From Clostridia bacterium (lineage in GTDB: Bacteria; Bacillota_A; Clostridia; Christensenellales; Aristaeellaceae): a stretch of 10,452 bases of DNA. Location: the NCBI GenBank assembly GCA_017412025.1, contig JAFQOY010000109.1, forward strand, positions 1 through 10,452, written 5' to 3'. Below the pieces are notes generated by a model. It made no database searches and was not told where the DNA came from. It saw only the letters and a list, made by a program, of their open reading frames with translations. Both the position numbers and the translations under genes were made by a program. This document shows positions 5,521 to 9,800 of this stretch, piece after piece; position 1 is the first letter of the stretch; each line of letters starts with the position of its first letter.

Positions 5521-6139
5521 ATTTGCCAAAAAGATTGGACAACAGATATGTGATCCCATTACTGGGGTTAGGCAGATCAAAGATGGCGATATAGACGACA
5601 ATGGTGATCAGCATGATGACGCAAAGCACTTCGTACTTTCGCTTCGCCTTTCTGACGTACTGCATTTCGCCGTTAATTTGCGCCTTGTCGGCTGCGAGTT
5701 CGTTGTTGATCCGCTTCTGCGTTTCTTTATCCTCTTCGAGCTTGGCGATACGTGATGTGAGAAGGCTGATGTTTTTATCCTTGCTTTCTACGATGCCGGC
5801 CCATCGCTTTTCGGAATCCTCACGCAGCTTTCGTTCGCGCTCAAGCTCCTCGATGTTGTCTTCTCGCCATTCCTTTTGCAGCTCGACGATCCACCAGGCG
5901 TCTGCATTCTTGGTCGGCGTCTCTGCGGTGACCTCGGCCATGATGTCCTCGCGATCCAGGGCAAGGGCCAGCGCGCGGACGCGGGACGGGATGCCCTGCT
6001 GCGTGGTGCCATTGAGATAGCGCGCAGCGGTGGCATACGGCATCTTTGCTGCCTTGGCAATCTCGCGGACATTGGGCTTGGGGTCGAGGGATGCGAAGTA
6101 ATCTTGCAGCTCCCGGAGGGCCGCGGCTGTGGTTTTCAA
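5519..6139 (-). CDS. Membrane-anchored HTH protein (N-terminal HTH, coiled coil, C-terminal transmembrane helix)
   Basis: The 206-residue product has three parts. Residues ~1-70 hold a lambda-repressor-like HTH (NVREIAKAAKMPYATAARYL, then PSRVRALALALD). Residues ~85-165 are a long charged coiled coil (RKLREDSEKRWAGIVESKD, LTSRIAKLEEDKETQKRINN). Near the end is one hydrophobic helix (VLCVIMLITIVVYIAIF) after a basic KAKRKYE, which predicts an N-in orientation with the HTH in the cytoplasm. The function may be a membrane-tethered regulator acting on phage or host promoters; the target is unknown. The start is TTG 6139, 8 nt from AGGAGG (6148-6153); TTG 6145 leaves only 2 nt. The promoter overlaps TTCTCA/TGAGAA half-sites at 6165-6198, suggesting autoregulation. 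It lies upstream of int on the same strand. Confidence 0.8.
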   Translation of the reverse strand: MKTTAAALRELQDYFASLDPKPNVREIAKAAKMPYATAARYLNGTTQQGIPSRVRALALALDREDIMAEVTAETPTKNADAWWIVELQKEWREDNIEELERERKLREDSEKRWAGIVESKDKNISLLTSRIAKLEEDKETQKRINNELAADKAQINGEMQYVRKAKRKYEVLCVIMLITIVVYIAIFDLPNPSNGITYLLSNLFGK

Positions 6140-6164
6140 GGGCAAGTCCTCCTATTTCTTTTTA

Positions 6165-6223
6165 TTCTCATAATATTCTCACTGAGAACGTGTGAGAAAG
6201 ATTAAGATATCAAAATGTTCTCA
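6165..6223 (-). promoter_or_regulatory. Promoter and operator cluster between HTH-TM gene and 49-residue gene
   Basis: On the minus strand a -35 TTCTCA (6198-6193), 17-bp spacer and -10 TATTAT (6175-6170) point to the HTH-TM gene. Over it lie five half-sites: TTCTCA at 6165, 6176 and 6218, and TGAGAA at 6183 and 6193. The central pair forms the perfect 13-bp palindrome TTCTCACTGAGAA (6176-6188). The outer pair is placed almost symmetrically, with 5-bp and 4-bp gaps. This is a typical repressor-binding layout covering both the -35 box and spacer. Which repressor binds is unknown; the HTH-TM protein itself is the first candidate. Confidence 0.7.
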
Positions 6224-6295
6224 GATTAGCGGCTAGTTTAGCGCAGTGAAGCGTGATATGCTTTCCTCACTTCAATAAAGAAAGGAAGCGACCAT

Positions 6296-6445
6296 ATGAA
6301 GCATCGCCCGATGACCAAAGAGGAAAGAGCAGCGGAAGACCCGCGCACGACGCAGCAGATCAAGAGAGAAATTATCTACTTGCTGGACAAGCTGGACGAG
6401 AGAAAGCTGCAGCGAGTTCTTTGGTACATCCGGCGCATATGGTAA
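6296..6445 (+). CDS. Small (49-residue) charged phage protein
   Basis: It starts at ATG 6296, 7 nt after AAAGGAAG (6281-6288), and stops at 6443-6445. The product is highly charged: MKHRPMTKEERAAEDPRTTQ, then an amphipathic helix (IIYLLDKLDERKLQRVLWYI) and a basic RRIW end. The helix resembles short phage proteins with an L-D-K-L-D-x-x-x-L-x-x-V-x-x-F/Y-I pattern of unknown role. It diverges from the HTH-TM gene and may share the operator region at 6165-6223. A weak extended -10 (TGATATGCT at 6254-6262) is the best promoter candidate. A terminator follows directly. Confidence 0.65.
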   Translation: MKHRPMTKEERAAEDPRTTQQIKREIIYLLDKLDERKLQRVLWYIRRIW

Positions 6446-6472
6446 GGAAGGTTAAGTGCCTTCCTTTTTTTT
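6444..6472 (+). terminator. Terminator between convergent genes
   Basis: AAGGAAGG (6444-6451) pairs with CCTTCCTT (6459-6466) around a 7-nt loop, followed by TTTTTT. It overlaps the stop codon of the 49-residue gene. Its loop and right arm also encode the last codons (NKKKEGT and stop) of the convergent repressor gene. Confidence 0.85.
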
Positions 6473-6847
6473 GTTTACCCGATCCGCTTCCTCATGCAGG
6501 CGCTTGGACCATTCATCCCACCACTCAGGGGGCATCTCTGCGAGGGAGGCCATGACGGCCGCCATCAGGGGATGCTCATTTTTTGTGATATCGCGGATCT
6601 CCTCGACCAGGCTGTAAGAATCGTCTCTTTTGATGTAGGGATCGCCCTCGCCGGTTTCGAGCCATCTCATACTTACTTCATATTCAGAACAAAGAAGCTT
6701 AAGAAACGTTTTGTCTGGAACCACGCGGTCGACTTCATACATTACATACGCAGTCCTCGTTTTCCCTAAAGACGCCGCAAATTCTTCTTGGCTCATCTTT
6801 GGAGTTAAATCCGTTCTCACTTTTTTAATTCTCTCTCCGAGTGTCAT
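6452..6847 (-). CDS. XRE-family transcriptional repressor (probable lysogeny repressor)
   Basis: A 131-residue protein with an N-terminal HTH_XRE domain (about 5-62: LGERIKKVRTDL, MSQEEFAASLGKTRTAYVMY, VPDKTFLKLLCSEYEVSMRWL) and the family's usual TGEGDPY exit. The C-terminal ~60 residues are helical with Trp-rich PPEWWDEWSKRLHEE. No LexA-like Ser-Lys protease motif is seen, so induction would not be by RecA-stimulated self-cleavage of this protein. ATG 6847 is chosen because GAGG (6856-6859) is 8 nt upstream; the in-frame GTG 6856 overlaps that site. The promoter at 6874-6902 diverges from the strong early promoter at 6925-6953. Position, orientation and the intervening operators make it the likely CI-type repressor. 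Confidence 0.88.
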   Translation of the reverse strand: MTLGERIKKVRTDLTPKMSQEEFAASLGKTRTAYVMYEVDRVVPDKTFLKLLCSEYEVSMRWLETGEGDPYIKRDDSYSLVEEIRDITKNEHPLMAAVMASLAEMPPEWWDEWSKRLHEEADRVNKKKEGT

Positions 6848-6873
6848 TTTATTCACCTCATTTCTATGGATGA

Positions 6874-6902
6874 ATTATAGCATAGATTCCATGTGGTTGC
6901 AA
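6874..6902 (-). promoter_or_regulatory. Repressor promoter (PRM-like)
   Basis: On the minus strand TTGCAA (6902-6897), a 17-bp spacer and a perfect TATAAT (6879-6874) lead into the repressor gene. The -35 box is itself the centre of the palindrome GTTGCAAC, the first presumed operator, so the repressor may control its own synthesis. Confidence 0.85.
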
Positions 6903-6978
6903 CAACAAATTTTAAAAATAAGTGTTGACAACAACAAATCAATATCATATAATGTGTTTGTAAAAACAAAGCAAACAC
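6896..6978. promoter_or_regulatory. Operator repeats of the lysis-lysogeny switch
   Basis: Two related elements, GTTGCAACAACAAAT (6896-6910) and GTTGACAACAACAAAT (6924-6939), share the palindromic core GTTG-CAAC and an AACAAAT tail. They cover the -35 boxes of the two divergent promoters. A third dyad, GTGTTTG (6954-6960) and CAAACAC (6972-6978), lies just after the -10 of the rightward promoter. It could be another operator or a hairpin in the early mRNA leader. Binding by the XRE repressor is inferred from position. Confidence 0.65.
6925..6953 (+). promoter_or_regulatory. Early lytic promoter (PR-like), perfect consensus
   Basis: TTGACA (6925-6930), a 17-bp spacer and TATAAT (6948-6953): a textbook-perfect housekeeping promoter. 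It would be very active unless repressed. It drives the rightward early operon starting at 7010. The -35 lies in the palindrome GTTGACAAC (6924-6932). Confidence 0.92.
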
Positions 6979-7009
6979 CAAAACCGGAAAGTGAGGTGAT
7001 ACGGAGTCA

Positions 7010-7216
7010 ATGACCTACTCTCGATTTAAAGAACGTGCGGACGAAATCTATGAGCTTTGGGAGCAAATGAGGGAGCCCGGCTGCAATCAGTTCGCTGAAA
7101 GCCGCTACAAAGTAATCGTGGCGGAATTGCTTCTTTTGATTCTCGTTAGTATTCAAGCGTTGCGGACAGTCCTTTGGATCATGCTTATCGCGCTCATTGC
7201 GAATTTCTTTTTCTAA
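7010..7216 (+). CDS. Small membrane protein, first gene of the early operon
   Basis: The 68-residue product has a charged N-terminal half (SRFKERADEIYELWEQMREP) and a C-terminal half with one or two hydrophobic helices (VIVAELLLLILVSIQAL and VLWIMLIALIANFFF). It starts at ATG 7010 with GAGGTGAT at 6993-7000 as the better-spaced ribosome binding site; a closer CGGAG is at 7002-7006. It sits about 50 nt downstream of the start point of the consensus early promoter, where many temperate phages encode a Cro-type protein, but no HTH is seen here. I do not recognise the family. The opposite strand is also open through this gene (see the frameshifted minus-strand gene), but the promoter and binding site favour this reading. 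Confidence 0.6.
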   Translation: MTYSRFKERADEIYELWEQMREPGCNQFAESRYKVIVAELLLLILVSIQALRTVLWIMLIALIANFFF

Positions 7217-7287
7217 GAAATAAAGCTCTTTCCCTGATGCGGAGATGGCGTAATAGGAAGTCCTTTGCGGTTTGTCGATGTGATAGA

Positions 7288-7458
7288 TCAGTTCGTTTGG
7301 ATTGATCGGAATTTTTCAACCAGATCGCGCGACAGAAGAACGGGGAACAAATCCCAGTTCGGAAGATGCGACGGATATTGATCTGAAAAGACGATTTCGC
7401 CGTTCGCAAAGTAACCAAGCAGACCGTAGAGAGGATCGGAAAGGGACGGTTCTCTCAC
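7288..7458 (-). CDS. Small antisense gene in the early region, probably frameshifted
   Basis: A 56-residue ORF starting at GTG 7458, 7 nt from AAGGAGGTG (7464-7472), a nearly perfect anti-16S match, with its own promoter at 7481-7509. The product begins MREPSLSDPLYGLLGYFANG, continues DQYPSHLPNWDLFPVLLSRD, and ends LVEKFRSIQTN. Adding one A to the A5 run (minus strand of 7312-7316) would change the end to LVEKIPINPNELIYHIDKPQ, then TSYYAISASGKELYFLEKE. That looks much more like protein, and the frame then stays open to 7007. A one-base deletion, or a sequencing error, therefore probably truncated an originally longer gene. The function is unknown. Opposite orientation and a private promoter mark it as a moron-type insertion; it is the only gene seen in 7217-7525. 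Confidence 0.5.
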   Translation of the reverse strand: MREPSLSDPLYGLLGYFANGEIVFSDQYPSHLPNWDLFPVLLSRDLVEKFRSIQTN

Positions 7459-7480
7459 AAAAACACCTCCTTATCCCTTC

Positions 7481-7509
7481 ATTATACAGCCGGGATACAG
7501 CGAGGACAA
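7481..7509 (-). promoter_or_regulatory. Promoter of the minus-strand gene in the early region
   Basis: On the minus strand TTGTCC (7509-7504), a 17-bp spacer and a perfect TATAAT (7486-7481) precede the ribosome binding site at 7464-7472. A perfect inverted repeat TATCCC (7472-7477) / GGGATA (7492-7497) brackets the -10 box and may be an operator. Confidence 0.65.
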
Positions 7510-7525
7510 GAGAGGAGGAACAGCA

Positions 7526-7675
7526 ATGAAGAGCACCAAGCTGACTGAACAGCAGAAGAAGGATCTGGAACTTCTGGCCCAGCTTCCGAAGGAGAGCCAG
7601 ACGAACCTGACCTCTTACGCGGCGGGCATGATCGCCGCGCAGCAGATTCTGACGGCCCGACCGCAGACGGCGTGA
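7526..7675 (+). CDS. Small (49-residue) conserved-type early phage protein
   Basis: It starts at ATG 7526 after AGAGGAGGAA (7511-7520) and stops at 7673-7675. The product is KLTEQQKKDLELLAQLPKES, then TSYAAGMIAAQQILTA: two predicted helices with an L-x-Q-L-P-K-E turn. This resembles tiny early phage proteins with an E-L-L-x-x-L-P-E-x-x-Q then Y-x-x-G-x-x-x-A-x-x-L pattern and no established function. It is the first + strand gene after the antisense gene and opens a dense run of short genes. Confidence 0.65.
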   Translation: MKSTKLTEQQKKDLELLAQLPKESQTNLTSYAAGMIAAQQILTARPQTA

Positions 7676-7705
7676 TGATAAACAACCTAAAAGGAGATGC
7701 ACACC

Positions 7706-7921
7706 ATGAGAAGACCTTTATTTTCTGCCGAAGAACTTGCGGAGCTTGCTGCCTTTGATGCGGAAATGGACGCCAAGCCGCTTTTCGCTCAGGAGTACAA
7801 GGAGAGCGCCCAACGTGACAAGGATGCCGTGATGGCTGAAAAAAGCACAAAAGAACGCCAGCAGGCAAGGAAGATCGCCGCGTATCAGCGCGAGTACAGA
7901 GAGGCGAAAAAACGGAGATGA
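7706..7921 (+). CDS. Small highly charged early phage protein
   Basis: The product has 71 residues: RPLFSAEELAELAAFDAEMD at the N-terminus, then a long charged helix ending QQARKIAAYQREYREAKKRR. The strongly basic tail suggests nucleic-acid contact or simply an extended helix; no domain is assignable. ATG 7706 is chosen (9 nt from AAAGGAG at 7690-7696); ATG 7697 is too close. Its initiation region is almost identical to that of the gene at 8044. Its stop overlaps an ATG at 7918 (ATGA). Confidence 0.72.
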   Translation: MRRPLFSAEELAELAAFDAEMDAKPLFAQEYKESAQRDKDAVMAEKSTKERQQARKIAAYQREYREAKKRR

Positions 7922-8043
7922 ATACCAATATTGATTCTCCAAAGTTTGCCTTTGGTGTTGCAAAGGCGGCGATGCAGAACGTTTTGGATGCATGGCGCGG
8001 CAATAGCGTAACCGACAACCGATATACAAGGGAGATACACACC

Positions 8044-8250
8044 ATGGGAAGACCGAACTACACGACACCAGTCATCCGGATTGCCCCGGAGATCTTTGAC
8101 GAGCTGCAGGAGCTTCAGAGGGCGACGCACAGACCACTCAGCGAGATTGCCAGCGAGGCGCTGGGATTCGCACTGGACCATTACACCCTCGTCGAGGTGA
8201 AGGCCTACGACGTGAGGTTTGGCGACAAGGAAAGGAGGAGGGATAAGTGA
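8044..8250 (+). CDS. Ribbon-helix-helix DNA-binding protein (possible longer form from 7918)
   Basis: The 68-residue product fits the Arc/CopG/MetJ ribbon-helix-helix pattern: a strand (TTPVIRIAPE), helix A (IFDELQELQRATH), a turn with RPLSE, and helix B (IASEALGFALDHY), then a basic end. It is probably a small regulator or plasmid-type DNA-binding protein acting as a dimer. AAGGGAG at 8029-8035 is well placed for ATG 8044. The frame is also open upstream to ATG 7918, which overlaps the previous stop as ATGA; that form would be 110 residues with an N-terminal extension starting MNTNIDSPKFAFGVAKAAMQ. The extension looks protein-like, so both forms may be made. Confidence 0.7.
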   Translation: MGRPNYTTPVIRIAPEIFDELQELQRATHRPLSEIASEALGFALDHYTLVEVKAYDVRFGDKERRRDK

Positions 8251-8372
8251 TTTACGAACGCAGGCCGCGCTGGATGAAGGTTCTGGCGACTCTGGGCGTG
8301 ATTCTGTACACCATCTTCGCCGGTATCGGCTGCGGATGGGTGATGGTGAAGCTGATCGGGATGATCGGATAA
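8247..8372 (+). CDS. Small single-pass membrane protein (41 residues)
   Basis: It starts at GTG 8247, overlapping the previous stop as GTGA, with GGAGGAGGG (8234-8242) just upstream. The product has a basic N-terminus (IYERRPRWMK) and a hydrophobic segment (VLATLGVILYTIFAGIGCG) followed by VMVKLIGMIG, predicting N-in orientation. The function is unknown. It ends 10 nt before the next gene, whose ribosome binding site (AAGGAGGAT) overlaps this stop. Confidence 0.6.
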   Translation: MIYERRPRWMKVLATLGVILYTIFAGIGCGWVMVKLIGMIG

Positions 8373-8382
8373 GGAGGATAGG

Positions 8383-8634
8383 ATGGAAACAGGAGGCAAG
8401 ATTACAGTCTCGCTCGGCGGCGTACGCGTTGAGCGCGGCGATGATGGAATTACAACCATCTGCCTGGAAGAGGAAGATTGGAAAGAGCTCAGGCTCACAC
8501 AGAAGCAGGTTTTCGCGCTGCAAAGAGCGATTGGCGCAGTAGACGCCCTGCTTAAAGAATCCGTGACGGGCAACACAACCGAAACTGACAAGCAGCCGCC
8601 GGAACTCTCACATCCGGCGCAGGAGGAATTATGA
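8383..8634 (+). CDS. Unknown 83-residue early phage protein
   Basis: It starts at ATG 8383, 10 nt after the previous stop, with AAGGAGGAT at 8371-8379. The N-terminal part looks like short beta strands (GKITVSLGGVRVERGDDGIT then ICLEEED), followed by a helix (LTQKQVFALQRAIGAVDALL) and an acidic, disordered-looking tail ending QEEL. It contains no recognisable motif. Its stop overlaps the next start (ATGA). Confidence 0.7.
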   Translation: METGGKITVSLGGVRVERGDDGITTICLEEEDWKELRLTQKQVFALQRAIGAVDALLKESVTGNTTETDKQPPELSHPAQEEL

Positions 8635-8804
8635 AGCGCGAAAGACAGCTTGCGGTCTATGACTGCGCACGCACGACGCGAGCAATCGCCAATGCTGCCG
8701 GGAAGATCGTGTTCCTATGGCAGGCAGATATGAAGAAGCCCCGGCAGAAGGGCCGGGGGGGTAAGCGGGAAGGGAGGAATAAACATGCCGGAATGGGTCA
8801 TTAA
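8631..8804 (+). CDS. Small basic protein (57 residues)
   Basis: It starts at ATG 8631 after AGGAGGAA, overlapping the previous stop by 4 nt, and runs to TAA 8802-8804, overlapping the next gene by 20 nt. The product begins MKRERQLAVYDCARTTRAIA with a short hydrophobic GKIVFLW, and ends in a very basic, glycine-rich tail (KKPRQKGRGGKREGRNK). That tail is encoded by a G7-containing hairpin (8739-8758), so its frame is vulnerable to slippage. Function unknown. Confidence 0.5.
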   Translation: MKRERQLAVYDCARTTRAIANAAGKIVFLWQADMKKPRQKGRGGKREGRNKHAGMGH

Positions 8805-8937
8805 GTCGGTGCTGACCGTAGTGTTCGGCGTGCCGCTGCTGATTGGCGTTTTCGCGCTGCTGTTTGGCGACGTATGGCTTGGATACATGGACAAGAAGGA
8901 GGACGAACGTGCAGAAGCCGAGTGTAACTGTTGGTGA
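8785..8937 (+). CDS. Small membrane protein (50 residues)
   Basis: It starts at ATG 8785 with GGGAGGAA at 8772-8779, inside the 3' end of the previous gene. The product has one transmembrane helix (WVIKSVLTVVFGVPLLIGVF then ALLFG) followed by a charged tail MDKKEDERAEAECNCW. The CNC near the end is notable for so small a protein. Function unknown. Its 3' end overlaps the next gene by 29 nt. Confidence 0.55.
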   Translation: MPEWVIKSVLTVVFGVPLLIGVFALLFGDVWLGYMDKKEDERAEAECNCW

Positions 8938-9082
8938 TGATCGCGAAGAGGTCGTGATTCAGAACACCGGTGACGGAAAGGTACTGCTGGTGATCGGAAG
9001 CCAGTGGATGAATAATGTTTCGATTGGGCTGCTTCGCAGCATCCATCAGGCGGCCGGCGCTTATCTGGCCCTGTGCAAATAA
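8909..9082 (+). CDS. Unknown 57-residue early phage protein
   Basis: It starts at GTG 8909, with AAGGAGG at 8897-8903, and stops at 9080-9082. The product begins with strands (PSVTVGDDREEVVIQNTGDG then KVLLVIGS) and ends in a helix (IGLLRSIHQAAGAYLAL). No motif is recognised. The frame is open upstream to 8843, but that part would overlap the previous gene further and has no binding site. Confidence 0.6.
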   Translation: MQKPSVTVGDDREEVVIQNTGDGKVLLVIGSQWMNNVSIGLLRSIHQAAGAYLALCK

Positions 9083-9086
9083 AAAA

Positions 9087-9119
9087 GCTCCATTCGGCGC
9101 GGCAACACCGAAAAGGAGC
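9087..9119. other. Hairpin in the intergenic leader before 9170
   Basis: GCTCC (9087-9091) with TTCGG (9093-9097) pairs with CCGAA (9108-9112) and GGAGC (9115-9119), leaving a small internal loop and the apical loop CGCGGCAACA. On the minus strand it is followed by TTTTTTATTT and would act as a terminator there, but no minus-strand gene feeds it. On the + strand there is no T tract, so it may be a processing or stability element of the early mRNA. The rest of 9083-9169 holds an AT-rich ACACCTGTATTATATC stretch. Confidence 0.5.
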
Positions 9120-9169
9120 CAAAGGAAATACACACCTGTATTATATCAGAAGGAGCGTGATATTACAAG

Positions 9170-9472
9170 ATGCCAAAATGTGCCCCGCTGGGTAACCCGG
9201 ATATGAAAGCAGCCGCCCTGGCAAAGAGAGCCGGAGAAAAAGCCCTGCCGAGCGGCGACAAACTGCGCAGGCGGATCAAGGCGCTGCAGGACCTTGGCGG
9301 ATACGCCAGCAGGGAGAGTTTTGCCGCGGCAATTGGCATTGAATCGCGCCGGATGACTTACATCATCGACAATCCGGAGGCGCTCAAACTGAACGAGGCG
9401 GTCGTGATTCAGACTCTTGCCAGGCAGTATGACGCTACTGTTTTTGATATGGACTTGACGGTCCAGATGTAA
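9170..9472 (+). CDS. Putative HTH DNA-binding protein (100 residues)
   Basis: The N-terminal ~30 residues are basic (AAALAKRAGEKALPSGDKLR). Residues ~33-95 look like a Cro/XRE-type five-helix domain: LRRRIKALQDLGGYASRESF, AAAIGIESRRMTYIID, then LNEAVVIQTLARQYDATVFD. It is probably an early regulator, though HTH assignment by eye is tentative. ATG 9170 is the only reasonable start, since an in-frame stop lies at 9158. Its nearest ribosome binding site, AAGGAG (9150-9155), is 14 nt away, longer than usual, so translation may be weak or controlled. Confidence 0.65.
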   Translation: MPKCAPLGNPDMKAAALAKRAGEKALPSGDKLRRRIKALQDLGGYASRESFAAAIGIESRRMTYIIDNPEALKLNEAVVIQTLARQYDATVFDMDLTVQM

Positions 9473-9485
9473 AAGGAGGCGGCTC

Positions 9486-9800
9486 GTGAGACGGGCAAAT
9501 GTTTTTGAAAAGGTGCGCTCGCAGGCGCTGGCTGTTCGCTCGGCAAGAAAGCAGATGAATGCTGCGCTTAGCGATGAAAAAGAATTCTACAAGAAGCGGC
9601 TTGAAAAAGAGGAAGCGCTTCTTAAGGCTTGCGAGGTCGCAACCAGAAAGAGCATGGAAACGCTTAAGCCGGAGTTGTATGCGTTTGCCGCGATGTATTA
9701 TCTGGGCGGGATGTCCCTGACGGACAGTGCTGATGCGATCTGCAAGAGCCAGCGGCAGTGCATGAGATATAAGAAGCAAATTGAGGAGATGTTTGCATGA
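9486..9800 (+). CDS. Putative phage regulator with sigma region 4-like C-terminus (RinA/ArpU-like)
   Basis: It starts at GTG 9486 after AAAGGAGG (9472-9479). Residues ~20-55 form a coiled coil (DEKEFYKKRLEKEEALL). Residues ~64-103 match the pattern of phage transcription factors related to sigma region 4: ELYAFAAMYYLGGMSLTDSA, DAICKSQRQCMRYKKQIEEM. Proteins of this type (RinA, ArpU, DUF1492 groups) often activate late genes, but here the gene lies in the early operon, so the role is inferred. Its stop overlaps the next start (ATGA), so the two are translationally coupled. Confidence 0.65.
   Translation: MRRANVFEKVRSQALAVRSARKQMNAALSDEKEFYKKRLEKEEALLKACEVATRKSMETLKPELYAFAAMYYLGGMSLTDSADAICKSQRQCMRYKKQIEEMFA

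Noticed and set aside
5601..6205. + strand open frames opposite the membrane-anchored HTH gene
   Set aside because: Ser/Arg-rich antisense of the coiled-coil region; the minus-strand gene has a binding site, an ordered domain layout and a promoter.
7302..8045. Long open frames on both strands around 7300-8050 (Arg/Ser-rich)
   Set aside because: They lack ribosome binding sites and overlap better-supported genes on the other strand or frame; their composition is typical of shadow frames.
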